NCBI GenBank assembly: GCA_019057595.1
Contig: DXJI01000032.1
Span: 1-5,076 of the forward strand
Length of the DNA: 5,076 nucleotides
Origin: Candidatus Thorarchaeota archaeon
GTDB lineage: Archaea > Asgardarchaeota > Thorarchaeia > Thorarchaeales > Thorarchaeaceae
Reading direction: 5' to 3'
Under the pieces are notes generated by a model. That model did no database searches, was not told the DNA's origin, and saw only the letters and a list, made by a program, of their open reading frames with translations. Shown one piece after another: positions 1 to 5,076 of this stretch (its first letter is position 1; every line of letters starts with the position of its first letter). The translations under genes and the position numbers were made by a program.

Positions 1-15
1 ACGCTCTTCCGATCT
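1..15 (+). other. Residual Illumina adapter sequence (not genomic)
   Basis: Bases 1-15 read ACGCTCTTCCGATCT, exactly the last 15 bases of the standard Illumina read-1 adapter (the part ending GACGCTCTTCCGATCT). A 15-base exact match placed at the very start of a contig is best explained by untrimmed adapter. The open reading frame of the first gene happens to run through it, so any protein translated from base 1 would carry five artificial residues (TLFRS). Genomic sequence should be taken to begin at base 16. Confidence 0.95.
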
Positions 16-705
16 ATTCTCATTCGCGATGCAGTCTTTGGAGCTTTAGACATCCTCTCTCTGAGTGTTGCACTATCTGCTCCAACACCGGACCTGATCA
101 CCCTCTTAATCAAGGAGAGAAACTGGAAAGAGGGGCGTAGGAGTGTCAGAAACAAGTGCATTGAGCTTGTGGAGGAACTCATTAAGAAGAAGAAGACGCG
201 ATATCTTGTACCATCAGCATTGAACCGTGATGGGTTTGGATTTCTGATCGATGAAGTTGAAGAGGTCGAAGTGGCTCTCTTCAAAAAGGCCAAACCAAAG
301 ATGAAGAAAGTACCCAAGAAGAAAAAGCAAGTACTTGATCTCGCACCTCTTGAGAAAATTCGAATTGGAAGTAAATTTCTCAGAGAACAGATGATTATGG
401 AAACTGAACTCGACGAGAAGGATCCTCGAATTCCCTCCCTCTTGGAAGCCTATGACCATTTCTTGGTAGAATATGAGATTGACATACGTTCTGCAATGCC
501 TGAACCATTGATGACAGAACAAGTGACACTAAACGGTAAATCAGTATCTGAAACAACAGCGGAGAAGACAGCGCCCAGTAAACGGAGGGCTGACAAAGCA
601 GTCCAGTCACCCCTAACCGATTTCATTGAAGAGAAGAAACCCACGAAGAAGAAGAAGTCGAAAAAGACCTCTGCCAAAAAGAAGAGGAGGGCGAAGAAGA
701 AATGA
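16..705 (+). CDS. 5'-truncated protein with HEAT-like N-terminal segment and Lys/Arg-rich C-terminal tail; function unknown
   Basis: I do not recognise this gene. The frame is open from the contig edge to TGA at 703-705, giving 229 residues after the adapter. The first possible start, a GTG at 169, lies inside a continuous helical stretch and is probably an internal valine, so the true start is missing. Visible residues 1-60 form amphipathic helices, including RNWKEGRRSVRNKCIELVEE, which fits the second helix of a HEAT/ARM-type unit. Residues about 97-110 are Lys-rich. A conserved-looking helical block around residues 108-155 follows (near LEKIRIGSKFLREQM and LLEAYDHFLVEYEIDI). The last ~25 residues are almost all Lys with some Arg, ending KKKRRAKKK, like basic nucleic-acid-binding tails. 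There is no signal peptide or membrane segment in the visible part. It overlaps the next gene by ATGA, implying translational coupling and a shared function. Confidence 0.8.
   Translation: MLIRDAVFGALDILSLSVALSAPTPDLITLLIKERNWKEGRRSVRNKCIELVEELIKKKKTRYLVPSALNRDGFGFLIDEVEEVEVALFKKAKPKMKKVPKKKKQVLDLAPLEKIRIGSKFLREQMIMETELDEKDPRIPSLLEAYDHFLVEYEIDIRSAMPEPLMTEQVTLNGKSVSETTAEKTAPSKRRADKAVQSPLTDFIEEKKPTKKKKSKKTSAKKKRRAKKK
684..691 (+). promoter_or_regulatory. Shine-Dalgarno site for the HEAT-repeat gene, inside the upstream coding tail
   Basis: GAGGAGGG lies 10 bases before the ATG at 702 and complements the anti-Shine-Dalgarno end of 16S rRNA. It is made by the AGG AGG arginine codons (685-690) of the upstream gene's KKRRAKKK tail, so the same bases encode protein and set the downstream start. 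With the ATGA overlap it supports the start at 702 and translational coupling. Confidence 0.65.
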
Positions 706-2213
706 GCAAGAAAGGGATTGTTAAGGTCTCCACGCTAGAAATGAAAGCGTTGAAGGAGCTAGCCCGAATTGCTTACGACATCGACTCACCAGACTTAGGA
801 CAGATGTACGATGCCATGGGTCGACTTGCCATTCATTCCAATAGCAGGGCTCTACTTCCAAAAGCAATGGACCTGCTTGAGAGCTCAGACCAGAACGTGA
901 AACAGGCGGCTTTCACAGTTGCTGGAAAGTTCAGCTTTGGAAAATACACACCAGAGGTCTTCACATCACTGAAGACAATGAATCCAGCAGAGAGAGAACA
1001 AGTTCTCCAAGGAATCCAAGAGAAATTCACTCAATCTGGTGCACCAGAGTCTACAAGCGAATTGAAACGTTGGATAAAGGCTCTCGAGGTCTTGGGAAAG
1101 GAACATCAACCCGCTGTTTTTGGTCTGATGAGGTCTCTCGGGGCGCCAGGTAAGAATTGGGTAACCAAGCAGATCAGAGATGATGTTGACAACATATCAC
1201 TTGGTGCAGTCCCTGCCCTCAGCAGATTTCCTGAAAAGACCAAGAAGAGTCTCATCAAACTCCTTTCGGAAACCGCATCCAAGAAGCGACGAGACATGTT
1301 GCCCTATATCTGTGGAATTGTAGACCAGACAACGTACTCTAACCTTGCAACCTTCCTTAAGGGGAGCAAGTGGCAAGAAAGAGTTGAGATTGCTACTGCA
1401 GTTGCCAATTCAGGAATCATGTCCACCACTGGACTCGTAATGGAGTTAGTCGGAGACTCCAAGTGGCAGGTGAAGCAAGCTCTGGTTGATAACCTCAATG
1501 TTCATGACTCGAAATTCTCAGCAGTATCAAAGATACTAAGTTTTCTCGTGAAGGAGTCTCATGACCGGGTAAGAGCTAGAGTCGAGAGGACACTTCTAAT
1601 ACTCGGGACCGAGAAATGCACAGACACCTCAATCATGGACCAGAGAAAGAAATTGGAGAAGCAGTATCGTACTCAACTACTACGAGCAGCGGAAGCGAAC
1701 AAGGATCTCGATGCAGAATGGTTAGGAGTCGATATGAAGAAGATTGACCCAATGCATGAGATCATGAAGAGGGTCACGGAAGAGAAAGAATCTGTGTCAA
1801 AGAAGACTGGACAAGAAGAACCAGTTGGTTTCTCCCTCGCTGATATCTCTTCTAAGAAAGAAGAGGGTGAAGATGCTGCAAGTGTGGAAGGAGAAGAAAA
1901 ATCAGTTTTGATGGCAGCTCTTCTTGGAGCCCAGAAACAGTCACAGGATGAAGTAGAGGAACCAGAAACTGATGCATATGACCTTTTACTCGATCCGACT
2001 ATCCCACCCAGTAGTAAGTTCCTATTACTTCTCCAGAGGATGTCAGAGAAGGTCGGAAAAGAGGTTCCGCTAAATGATCTCCTTACAAAAGCAGAGGAAT
2101 CGGGGATGACCAAAGAGGAGTTCGATACAGCTGCTGATGAGCTCGAGAAGCAGGGAATCATCTATCATTCCAAGAAAGGTACTGTGAGTTATGCAGATTT
2201 GAAGTTCTCATGA
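702..2213 (+). CDS. HEAT-repeat protein with C-terminal winged-helix-like domain; function unknown
   Basis: This is a 503-residue soluble protein with no signal peptide or membrane helix. Residues ~15-305 are repeated amphipathic helix pairs of HEAT type. The clearest units have B-helices beginning KWQERVEIATAV (from 223), KWQVKQALVDNL (from 254) and HDRVRARVERTLLILG (from 287), a spacing of 31-33 residues; another lies near 49-76. Residues ~306-345 are a charged helix. Residues ~355-422 are a Glu/Lys/Ser low-complexity linker with two hydrophobic islands (GFSLADIS at 376-383, SVLMAALLGA at 401-410). Residues ~432-500 resemble a winged helix: PLNDLLTKAEESGMTKEEFD, then a recognition-type helix ending ELEKQGIIY, then a short beta wing. 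This layout recalls the C-terminal domain of archaeal MCM helicases. HEAT repeats are protein-binding scaffolds and winged helices often bind DNA or protein, so a chromatin or replication adaptor is a reasonable but unproven inference. The start is fixed by the ATGA overlap and the upstream GAGGAGGG. Confidence 0.88.
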   Translation: MSKKGIVKVSTLEMKALKELARIAYDIDSPDLGQMYDAMGRLAIHSNSRALLPKAMDLLESSDQNVKQAAFTVAGKFSFGKYTPEVFTSLKTMNPAEREQVLQGIQEKFTQSGAPESTSELKRWIKALEVLGKEHQPAVFGLMRSLGAPGKNWVTKQIRDDVDNISLGAVPALSRFPEKTKKSLIKLLSETASKKRRDMLPYICGIVDQTTYSNLATFLKGSKWQERVEIATAVANSGIMSTTGLVMELVGDSKWQVKQALVDNLNVHDSKFSAVSKILSFLVKESHDRVRARVERTLLILGTEKCTDTSIMDQRKKLEKQYRTQLLRAAEANKDLDAEWLGVDMKKIDPMHEIMKRVTEEKESVSKKTGQEEPVGFSLADISSKKEEGEDAASVEGEEKSVLMAALLGAQKQSQDEVEEPETDAYDLLLDPTIPPSSKFLLLLQRMSEKVGKEVPLNDLLTKAEESGMTKEEFDTAADELEKQGIIYHSKKGTVSYADLKFS

Positions 2214-2217
2214 TATC

Positions 2218-2235
2218 TAGTCTAGGCAAAGACTA
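2218..2235 (+). repeat. Small inverted repeat just after the HEAT-repeat gene
   Basis: TAGTCT (2218-2223) and AGACTA (2230-2235) are perfect complements around a 6-base loop, four bases after the stop codon at 2213. ATCTTGTTC follows, only mildly T-rich, so this is at most a weak transcript-end hairpin. It could also be chance in a 65-base gap. Confidence 0.3.
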
Positions 2236-2239
2236 ATCT

Positions 2240-2262
2240 TGTTCACTGACGTTCTCTGAACA
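2240..2262. repeat. Inverted repeat upstream of the SsnA-like gene
   Basis: TGTTCA (2240-2245) and TGAACA (2257-2262) form a 6-base inverted repeat with 17 bases between arm starts, ending 16 bases before the ATG at 2279. The dyad spacing of about one and a half helical turns and the location would suit a dimeric regulator site, but the arms are short and no copy was seen elsewhere in the window. Confidence 0.22.
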
Positions 2263-2266
2263 CTGG

Positions 2267-2271
2267 CAGGT
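2267..2271 (+). promoter_or_regulatory. Weak ribosome-binding site for the SsnA-like gene
   Basis: CAGGT, containing the AGGT core, ends 7 bases before the ATG at 2279. It is a short match, but the start is independently fixed: the only upstream in-frame codons before a stop at 2234-2236 include no ATG, GTG or TTG. Confidence 0.35.
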
Positions 2272-2278
2272 CCTAGCA

Positions 2279-3607
2279 ATGAGTGATGAACTTCTTATCA
2301 AGAACGGAATGATAGTGACTGGTGACAAGAGAGGCACCATCATCTCTAGCGGATACATCAGAGTCAACGAAGGAAGGATCGCAGAGATTCGAGAGGGAGA
2401 GCCTTCATACACTGCAGACACTGTGATTGATGCTGCTGGAGGGGTGATTATTCCTGGACTCATCACAGCTCATACTCACCTGTATGGGATTTTACTTCGT
2501 GGCGCGAGTCTCAACATCAAACCACCAATAGACTTTGCACAGATTCTCCAGAGAGTCTGGTGGCCTGTCGACGAAGCACTCACTATTGAGGATGCATATG
2601 CGAGCGCACTTTCTGCAGGTGCGGACATGCTCAGGAATGGTTCGACACTGTTTGCAGATACCTACTCCGGACCAAACTCCATTGAAGGAAGCCTCCAAGC
2701 TATTGCCAAAGCAACCAAAGAGGTCGGAATTCGAGGTATTCTTTCTTTTGAGATGACTGAGAGGAACAATCCGGAAGAAGCCAATAGGGGTCTCAAAGAA
2801 GGCATCGATTTCATTAACTCATGCGAGAAGGAAGACCTGATCTCAGGAATGGTCAGCATCCATGCCTCCTTCACTGTGGGAGATGAGATAATCACTAGGG
2901 CTGTTGAAAAGGCAAAGGAGCTGAAAGTCCCGATAACCGTGCATACTTCTGAGGGTCTCGTTGATCTCTATCACAACTTGGAAACCTCAGGTGAGCGAAC
3001 TGTAGAACGTTTAGACCGATTAGGTCTCCTAGGACAAAACACCGTTCTAGCACACTGTGTCCATGTTGACAAGAACGAGATCGAGCTCATCGCTAAGCGT
3101 CGTTCATCTGTTGCACACAATCCTATGAGCAACATGCTGAATGCTGTTGGCGTTGCTCCAATTCCTGCAATGCTCGAGAGAGGTATCACTGTTGGTCTCG
3201 GAAACGATGGCTGGATATTTGACCCATTTGAGAACATGAGGTGTGCGCTGACAGTCCATAGGTTGGCAAGTGGAAATCCCAGTGCCATAGGTCCAGATGA
3301 GATTTTCAAGATGGCAACAATTGAGGGTGCCCGCGCCTATAATCTCGATAGAGACCTCGGAAGTCTGGAGAAGAGAAAACAGGCTGATGTCGTAATTCTG
3401 GACAGTTCTAGAGTTCCGACCCCATTGACACCCGAGTCAGTAGTAGGGCATCTAATCAACACTTTCGGTGGTCGTGATGTTAGAGATGTCGTTGTCAAAG
3501 GTCAAGTCGTAGTAAAGGATAGGTTATTGACGAAGGTCTCAGACACCCATGTTGCAGAGGTGTCGAAGAAATCTGCAGAGGGTCTATGGACACGGCTGAG
3601 TCCGTAG
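2279..3607 (+). CDS. SsnA-like amidohydrolase (cytosine deaminase/chlorohydrolase branch)
   Basis: This is a cytosolic metal-dependent hydrolase, complete at 442 residues, the same length as I recall for E. coli SsnA. An N-terminal beta-sandwich segment (1-58) leads through GGVIIPGL to the metal motif HTH (His65, His67). Further ligand or catalytic positions are His222 with Glu225 (VHTSEG), His259 (LAHCVH) and Asp310 (LGNDG), all intact. HNPMSN (280-285), the WW pair at 94-95, TERN (160-163), TPL...GH (381-391) and the ending LWTRL match SsnA from memory rather than S-adenosylhomocysteine deaminases. The family removes amino groups or similar from purine- or pterin-like rings; SsnA's own substrate is not firmly established, so none is assigned here. 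N replaces the usual T in the GTD motif, leaving the key Asp in place. No other in-frame start is available. It precedes a second amidohydrolase by 48 bases and is probably cotranscribed with it. An alternative is a related deaminase such as MtaD-type. Confidence 0.88.
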   Translation: MSDELLIKNGMIVTGDKRGTIISSGYIRVNEGRIAEIREGEPSYTADTVIDAAGGVIIPGLITAHTHLYGILLRGASLNIKPPIDFAQILQRVWWPVDEALTIEDAYASALSAGADMLRNGSTLFADTYSGPNSIEGSLQAIAKATKEVGIRGILSFEMTERNNPEEANRGLKEGIDFINSCEKEDLISGMVSIHASFTVGDEIITRAVEKAKELKVPITVHTSEGLVDLYHNLETSGERTVERLDRLGLLGQNTVLAHCVHVDKNEIELIAKRRSSVAHNPMSNMLNAVGVAPIPAMLERGITVGLGNDGWIFDPFENMRCALTVHRLASGNPSAIGPDEIFKMATIEGARAYNLDRDLGSLEKRKQADVVILDSSRVPTPLTPESVVGHLINTFGGRDVRDVVVKGQVVVKDRLLTKVSDTHVAEVSKKSAEGLWTRLSP

Positions 3608-3621
3608 GATGAAGATTTCTA

Positions 3622-3650
3622 TGTACTAAATGGGCAGAGTTTTCAGTACG
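3622..3650. repeat. Imperfect hairpin between the two amidohydrolase genes
   Basis: GTACTAAA (3623-3630) can pair with TTTcAGTAC (3641-3649), an 8-base stem with one bulged C (3644) and a 10-base loop, plus a possible T-G wobble at 3622/3650. It fills most of the 48-base gap and ends 6 bases before the ATG at 3656, so in RNA it would sit where a ribosome binds. It could be structural control of the downstream start, or chance. Confidence 0.3.
3624..3631 (+). promoter_or_regulatory. Possible archaeal TATA-like element before the amidohydrolase-2 gene
   Basis: TACTAAAT is centred about 28 bases before the ATG at 3656. That is the distance expected between a TATA box and the start of a leaderless archaeal transcript. 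The gene has no recognisable Shine-Dalgarno sequence (TCAGTACGAAATC precedes the ATG), which agrees with a leaderless start. The match to a TATA consensus is poor and no BRE is obvious. Confidence 0.2.
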
Positions 3651-3655
3651 AAATC

Positions 3656-4621
3656 ATGAGCTGCATCAAGGTGCAGAGACTGTATCCCGAATTGACCTAT
3701 TCAGAACCAATCTTTGATTCACACATCCATGTAGTTGACACTGAGTCCCTAGACACTTTGGTACAAGTTGGAAATGAATTTGGTGTGGAGAAATCCATTC
3801 TGATCTGTCACAGCCTTGGGGCAAAGAAGTACGCGGATGAGAAATTTCCAGGTCGCTTCATTTATGCAAAATACTTCTCAGGATCGATGCGTTTTGCGTC
3901 TGGCGTTGATCCCCTAATTAAAGAGATTGAAACCTTGAAAGATGAGGGCTACCACTTGGCGAAGATGCAATCAGCACCGGTCATGAGAGGAAGAGCATCC
4001 GCTTCACTTGACTACTTGAGAATGGATGATGATGACATGGCCAGGTTCTTCGATGCCATGATAGATGAGGACATTCCGTTTATCCTGCACCTATCAGATC
4101 CTGACACCTACTATGCTGCAAGATACACAGATACAAAGTACTTCACTCCGAAAGAGAGAGACCTCAGTGAACTGGAAGGAGTGCTCAAAAGACACAGCTC
4201 GATGAAGCTTCAGCTTGCTCATTTTGCTGCTCAACCTGAGATACATCGTTTGGAGAACCTAGCCAGGTGGTTCGACACGTATCCCAATTTCAACATCGAT
4301 ACAAGTTCAGCAAGATGGATGTCTAGGGAACTCAGCAAAGATCCAAAGAAAGCCAGGGATTTCTTCATAAAATATCAAGACAGGATCCTCTTCGGTACGG
4401 ATTGTGTGTCATGGGGACCTGACAGAGATTACTATGTTGGGAGATATCTTGCACTGAGACTTCTCTTCGAAACAGACAGTGAGAATGTACCTTTGCCCTT
4501 CACAGATTCAGATACAGTTGATTCCGGTGGCACTTTCATATGTGGTCTCAACCTACCTGAGAAAGTGCTTCAGAAGATCTATTGGGACAATGTTCACAAG
4601 TTTTACGCTGAATTCTTCTAG
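3656..4621 (+). CDS. Amidohydrolase-2 family TIM-barrel metal-dependent hydrolase
   Basis: This 321-residue cytosolic enzyme is of the usual length for the family (about 280-350). The strand-1 metal motif is FDSHIH (His23, His25). Strand and loop positions carrying His145 (FILHLSDP), His189 (LQLAHFA) and Asp249 (RILFGTD) complete the expected metal and catalytic set, and the C-terminal NVHKFY (312-317) corresponds to the family's closing N-x-x-x-x-Y helix. Members hydrolyse or decarboxylate small cyclic or carboxylated substrates; nothing in the sequence fixes which. An insert at ~270-298, rich in Asp/Thr/Pro/Gly (from ETDSENVPLPF to GGTFICG), lies between the catalytic Asp and the last helix and may shape the active site. 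ATG 3656 is the first usable start after the preceding gene's stop. That stop lies in the same frame, 16 sense codons upstream. Its stop codon overlaps that of the convergent DDAH-type gene. The family is certain; the substrate is unknown. Confidence 0.85.
   Translation: MSCIKVQRLYPELTYSEPIFDSHIHVVDTESLDTLVQVGNEFGVEKSILICHSLGAKKYADEKFPGRFIYAKYFSGSMRFASGVDPLIKEIETLKDEGYHLAKMQSAPVMRGRASASLDYLRMDDDDMARFFDAMIDEDIPFILHLSDPDTYYAARYTDTKYFTPKERDLSELEGVLKRHSSMKLQLAHFAAQPEIHRLENLARWFDTYPNFNIDTSSARWMSRELSKDPKKARDFFIKYQDRILFGTDCVSWGPDRDYYVGRYLALRLLFETDSENVPLPFTDSDTVDSGGTFICGLNLPEKVLQKIYWDNVHKFYAEFF
4618..4621. other. CTAG palindrome shared by two convergent stop codons
   Basis: CTAG at 4618-4621 supplies TAG to the + strand gene (4619-4621) and, read on the other strand, TAG to the DDAH-type gene (complement of 4618-4620). 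There is no intergenic space, so any transcription terminator for either gene must lie within the opposing coding sequence, and the two transcripts are likely to overlap at their 3' ends. Confidence 0.9.
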
Positions 4622-5076
4622 AAGATGATGGATAGACAGGTCAATGCACCATCACACTTCTCAAACTCGCTCATATTGAGTTGTATCACATCAAAGCCAG
4701 CTTCTCCGACCATTCTTGCCGTCTCATCATGCTTTGCTGACATGATGACCACATCTCCTATCGTTAGTGTGTTTGCGGAGTGTGATTCTTCAGCAGGCAG
4801 AGGGATCTTTGTGAAAGGGTCTAGGACTGGATGGTCAACATACCTGGGATTGCAGACAATTGTATCTCTTCCAAGATATGTCAGATGACTCTTGATGTGC
4901 ATGATGTTTGGATCTTCGATACGGTGGACATGGGTCTCAAGCCAGTGCTCCATCTGGGAAGCTCCATCATGATTCGTTCGCTCTGTTATACCGCATATCA
5001 GTGAGTTTGGAAGATGGATTACATCCCCGCCTTCCAAAGTTCCCGGTTCGTTCACAGATTCAATTTGTTTGAATTC
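4618..5076 (-). CDS. Dimethylarginine dimethylaminohydrolase (DDAH)-type amidinohydrolase, N-terminus cut by window edge
   Basis: The frame stays open to the last base, so 152 C-terminal residues are visible out of about 255 in the family; roughly the first 100 are missing. The GTG at 5055 is an internal Val within ESVNEPGTLEGGD, not a start. Diagnostic motifs in order, with visible residue numbers: PGTLEGGD (11-18), GITERTN (29-35), HIKSHLTYLG (60-69) with the catalytic His at 60, SANTLTIGDVVI (100-111), and SEFEKCDGALTCLS (136-149) with the nucleophile Cys at 147. These belong to the pentein superfamily. DDAH hydrolyses N-omega-methylated arginines to citrulline and methyl- or dimethylamine through a Cys thiouronium intermediate. 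Archaeal homologues may instead act on arginine or relatives, so the substrate is inferred from family only. The promoter lies outside the window. The gene is convergent with the amidohydrolases, so it is a separate transcript. Confidence 0.88.
   Translation of the reverse strand, partial: EFKQIESVNEPGTLEGGDVIHLPNSLICGITERTNHDGASQMEHWLETHVHRIEDPNIMHIKSHLTYLGRDTIVCNPRYVDHPVLDPFTKIPLPAEESHSANTLTIGDVVIMSAKHDETARMVGEAGFDVIQLNMSEFEKCDGALTCLSIIF

Noticed and set aside
169..171. GTG at 169 as the real start of gene 1
   Set aside because: The frame is open upstream to the contig edge with protein-like helical residues, and there is no Shine-Dalgarno sequence at a suitable distance before 169.
214..522. 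102-codon minus-strand open frame opposite gene 1
   Set aside because: It is a shadow of the coding strand: Phe/Leu-rich from complemented Lys/Glu codons, with no supporting signal.
1673..2161. 162-codon open frame on the minus strand inside the HEAT-repeat gene
   Set aside because: It is Ser-rich, as expected from the complement of Glu/Lys-rich codons, has no ribosome-binding site or recognisable motif, and is fully antisense to a convincing gene.
3605..3655. UAG readthrough fusing the two amidohydrolases (same frame, 16 sense codons between), for example by pyrrolysine
   Set aside because: Both proteins are full-length alone. An open 16-codon gap in the same frame is likely by chance, and three of five genes here end in TAG, unlike genomes that recode it.
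4625..4888. 87-codon + strand open frame opposite the DDAH-type gene
   Set aside because: The minus strand carries a clear conserved family with catalytic motifs over the same bases; this frame has none.
5053..5055. GTG start at 5055 for the minus-strand gene
   Set aside because: It sits immediately before the PGTLEGGD motif, in the middle of the family fold; a start here would delete the N-terminal substrate-binding part.
5071..5076. EcoRI site GAATTC exactly at the window end, suggesting a cloning junction
   Set aside because: GAATTC also occurs internally at 428, 2727 and 4610, and the terminal bases continue the DDAH-type reading frame with plausible residues.

Overview
The window looks like a fragment of a moderate-GC archaeal genome. 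Lysine/arginine codons are mostly AAG/AAA and AGA/AGG, and genes are packed head-to-tail with an ATGA overlap. The first two proteins are charged and helical-repeat-rich, with no bacterial match that I recognise. An Asgard-type archaeon (for example Thorarchaeota-like) is my best guess, by inference only. The first 15 bases are not genomic: they equal the 3' end of the standard Illumina adapter, so real sequence starts at base 16.

Left half (16-2213, + strand): a two-gene translationally coupled unit. The first gene is cut by the contig edge. It ends in a strongly basic Lys/Arg tail, and its visible N-terminal part resembles a HEAT-like helical unit. The second (503 aa) has HEAT-like repeats, a charged low-complexity linker and a C-terminal winged-helix-like segment resembling the domain at the end of archaeal MCM helicases. 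I cannot name either gene. Together they suggest a nucleic-acid-associated scaffold and a basic partner, and they are the least explained part of the window.

Right half (2279-4621, + strand): two metal-dependent TIM-barrel hydrolases in tandem. The first is a 442-aa SsnA-like member of the cytosine deaminase/chlorohydrolase branch. The second is a 321-aa member of the amidohydrolase-2 branch. Both keep their metal-binding His/Asp residues.

Right edge (4618-5076, - strand): the C-terminal 152 residues of a dimethylarginine dimethylaminohydrolase (DDAH)-type amidinohydrolase, convergent with the hydrolases. Its stop codon and that of the 321-aa gene share one CTAG palindrome. Three adjacent enzymes that hydrolyse or are likely to hydrolyse C-N bonds hint at a nitrogen-scavenging neighbourhood, but the opposite orientation means they are not one operon.

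No tRNA, rRNA, CRISPR array, insertion sequence or integrase was seen. No stretch longer than 300 bases lacks a gene. The two intergenic gaps (65 and 48 bases) each contain small inverted repeats.
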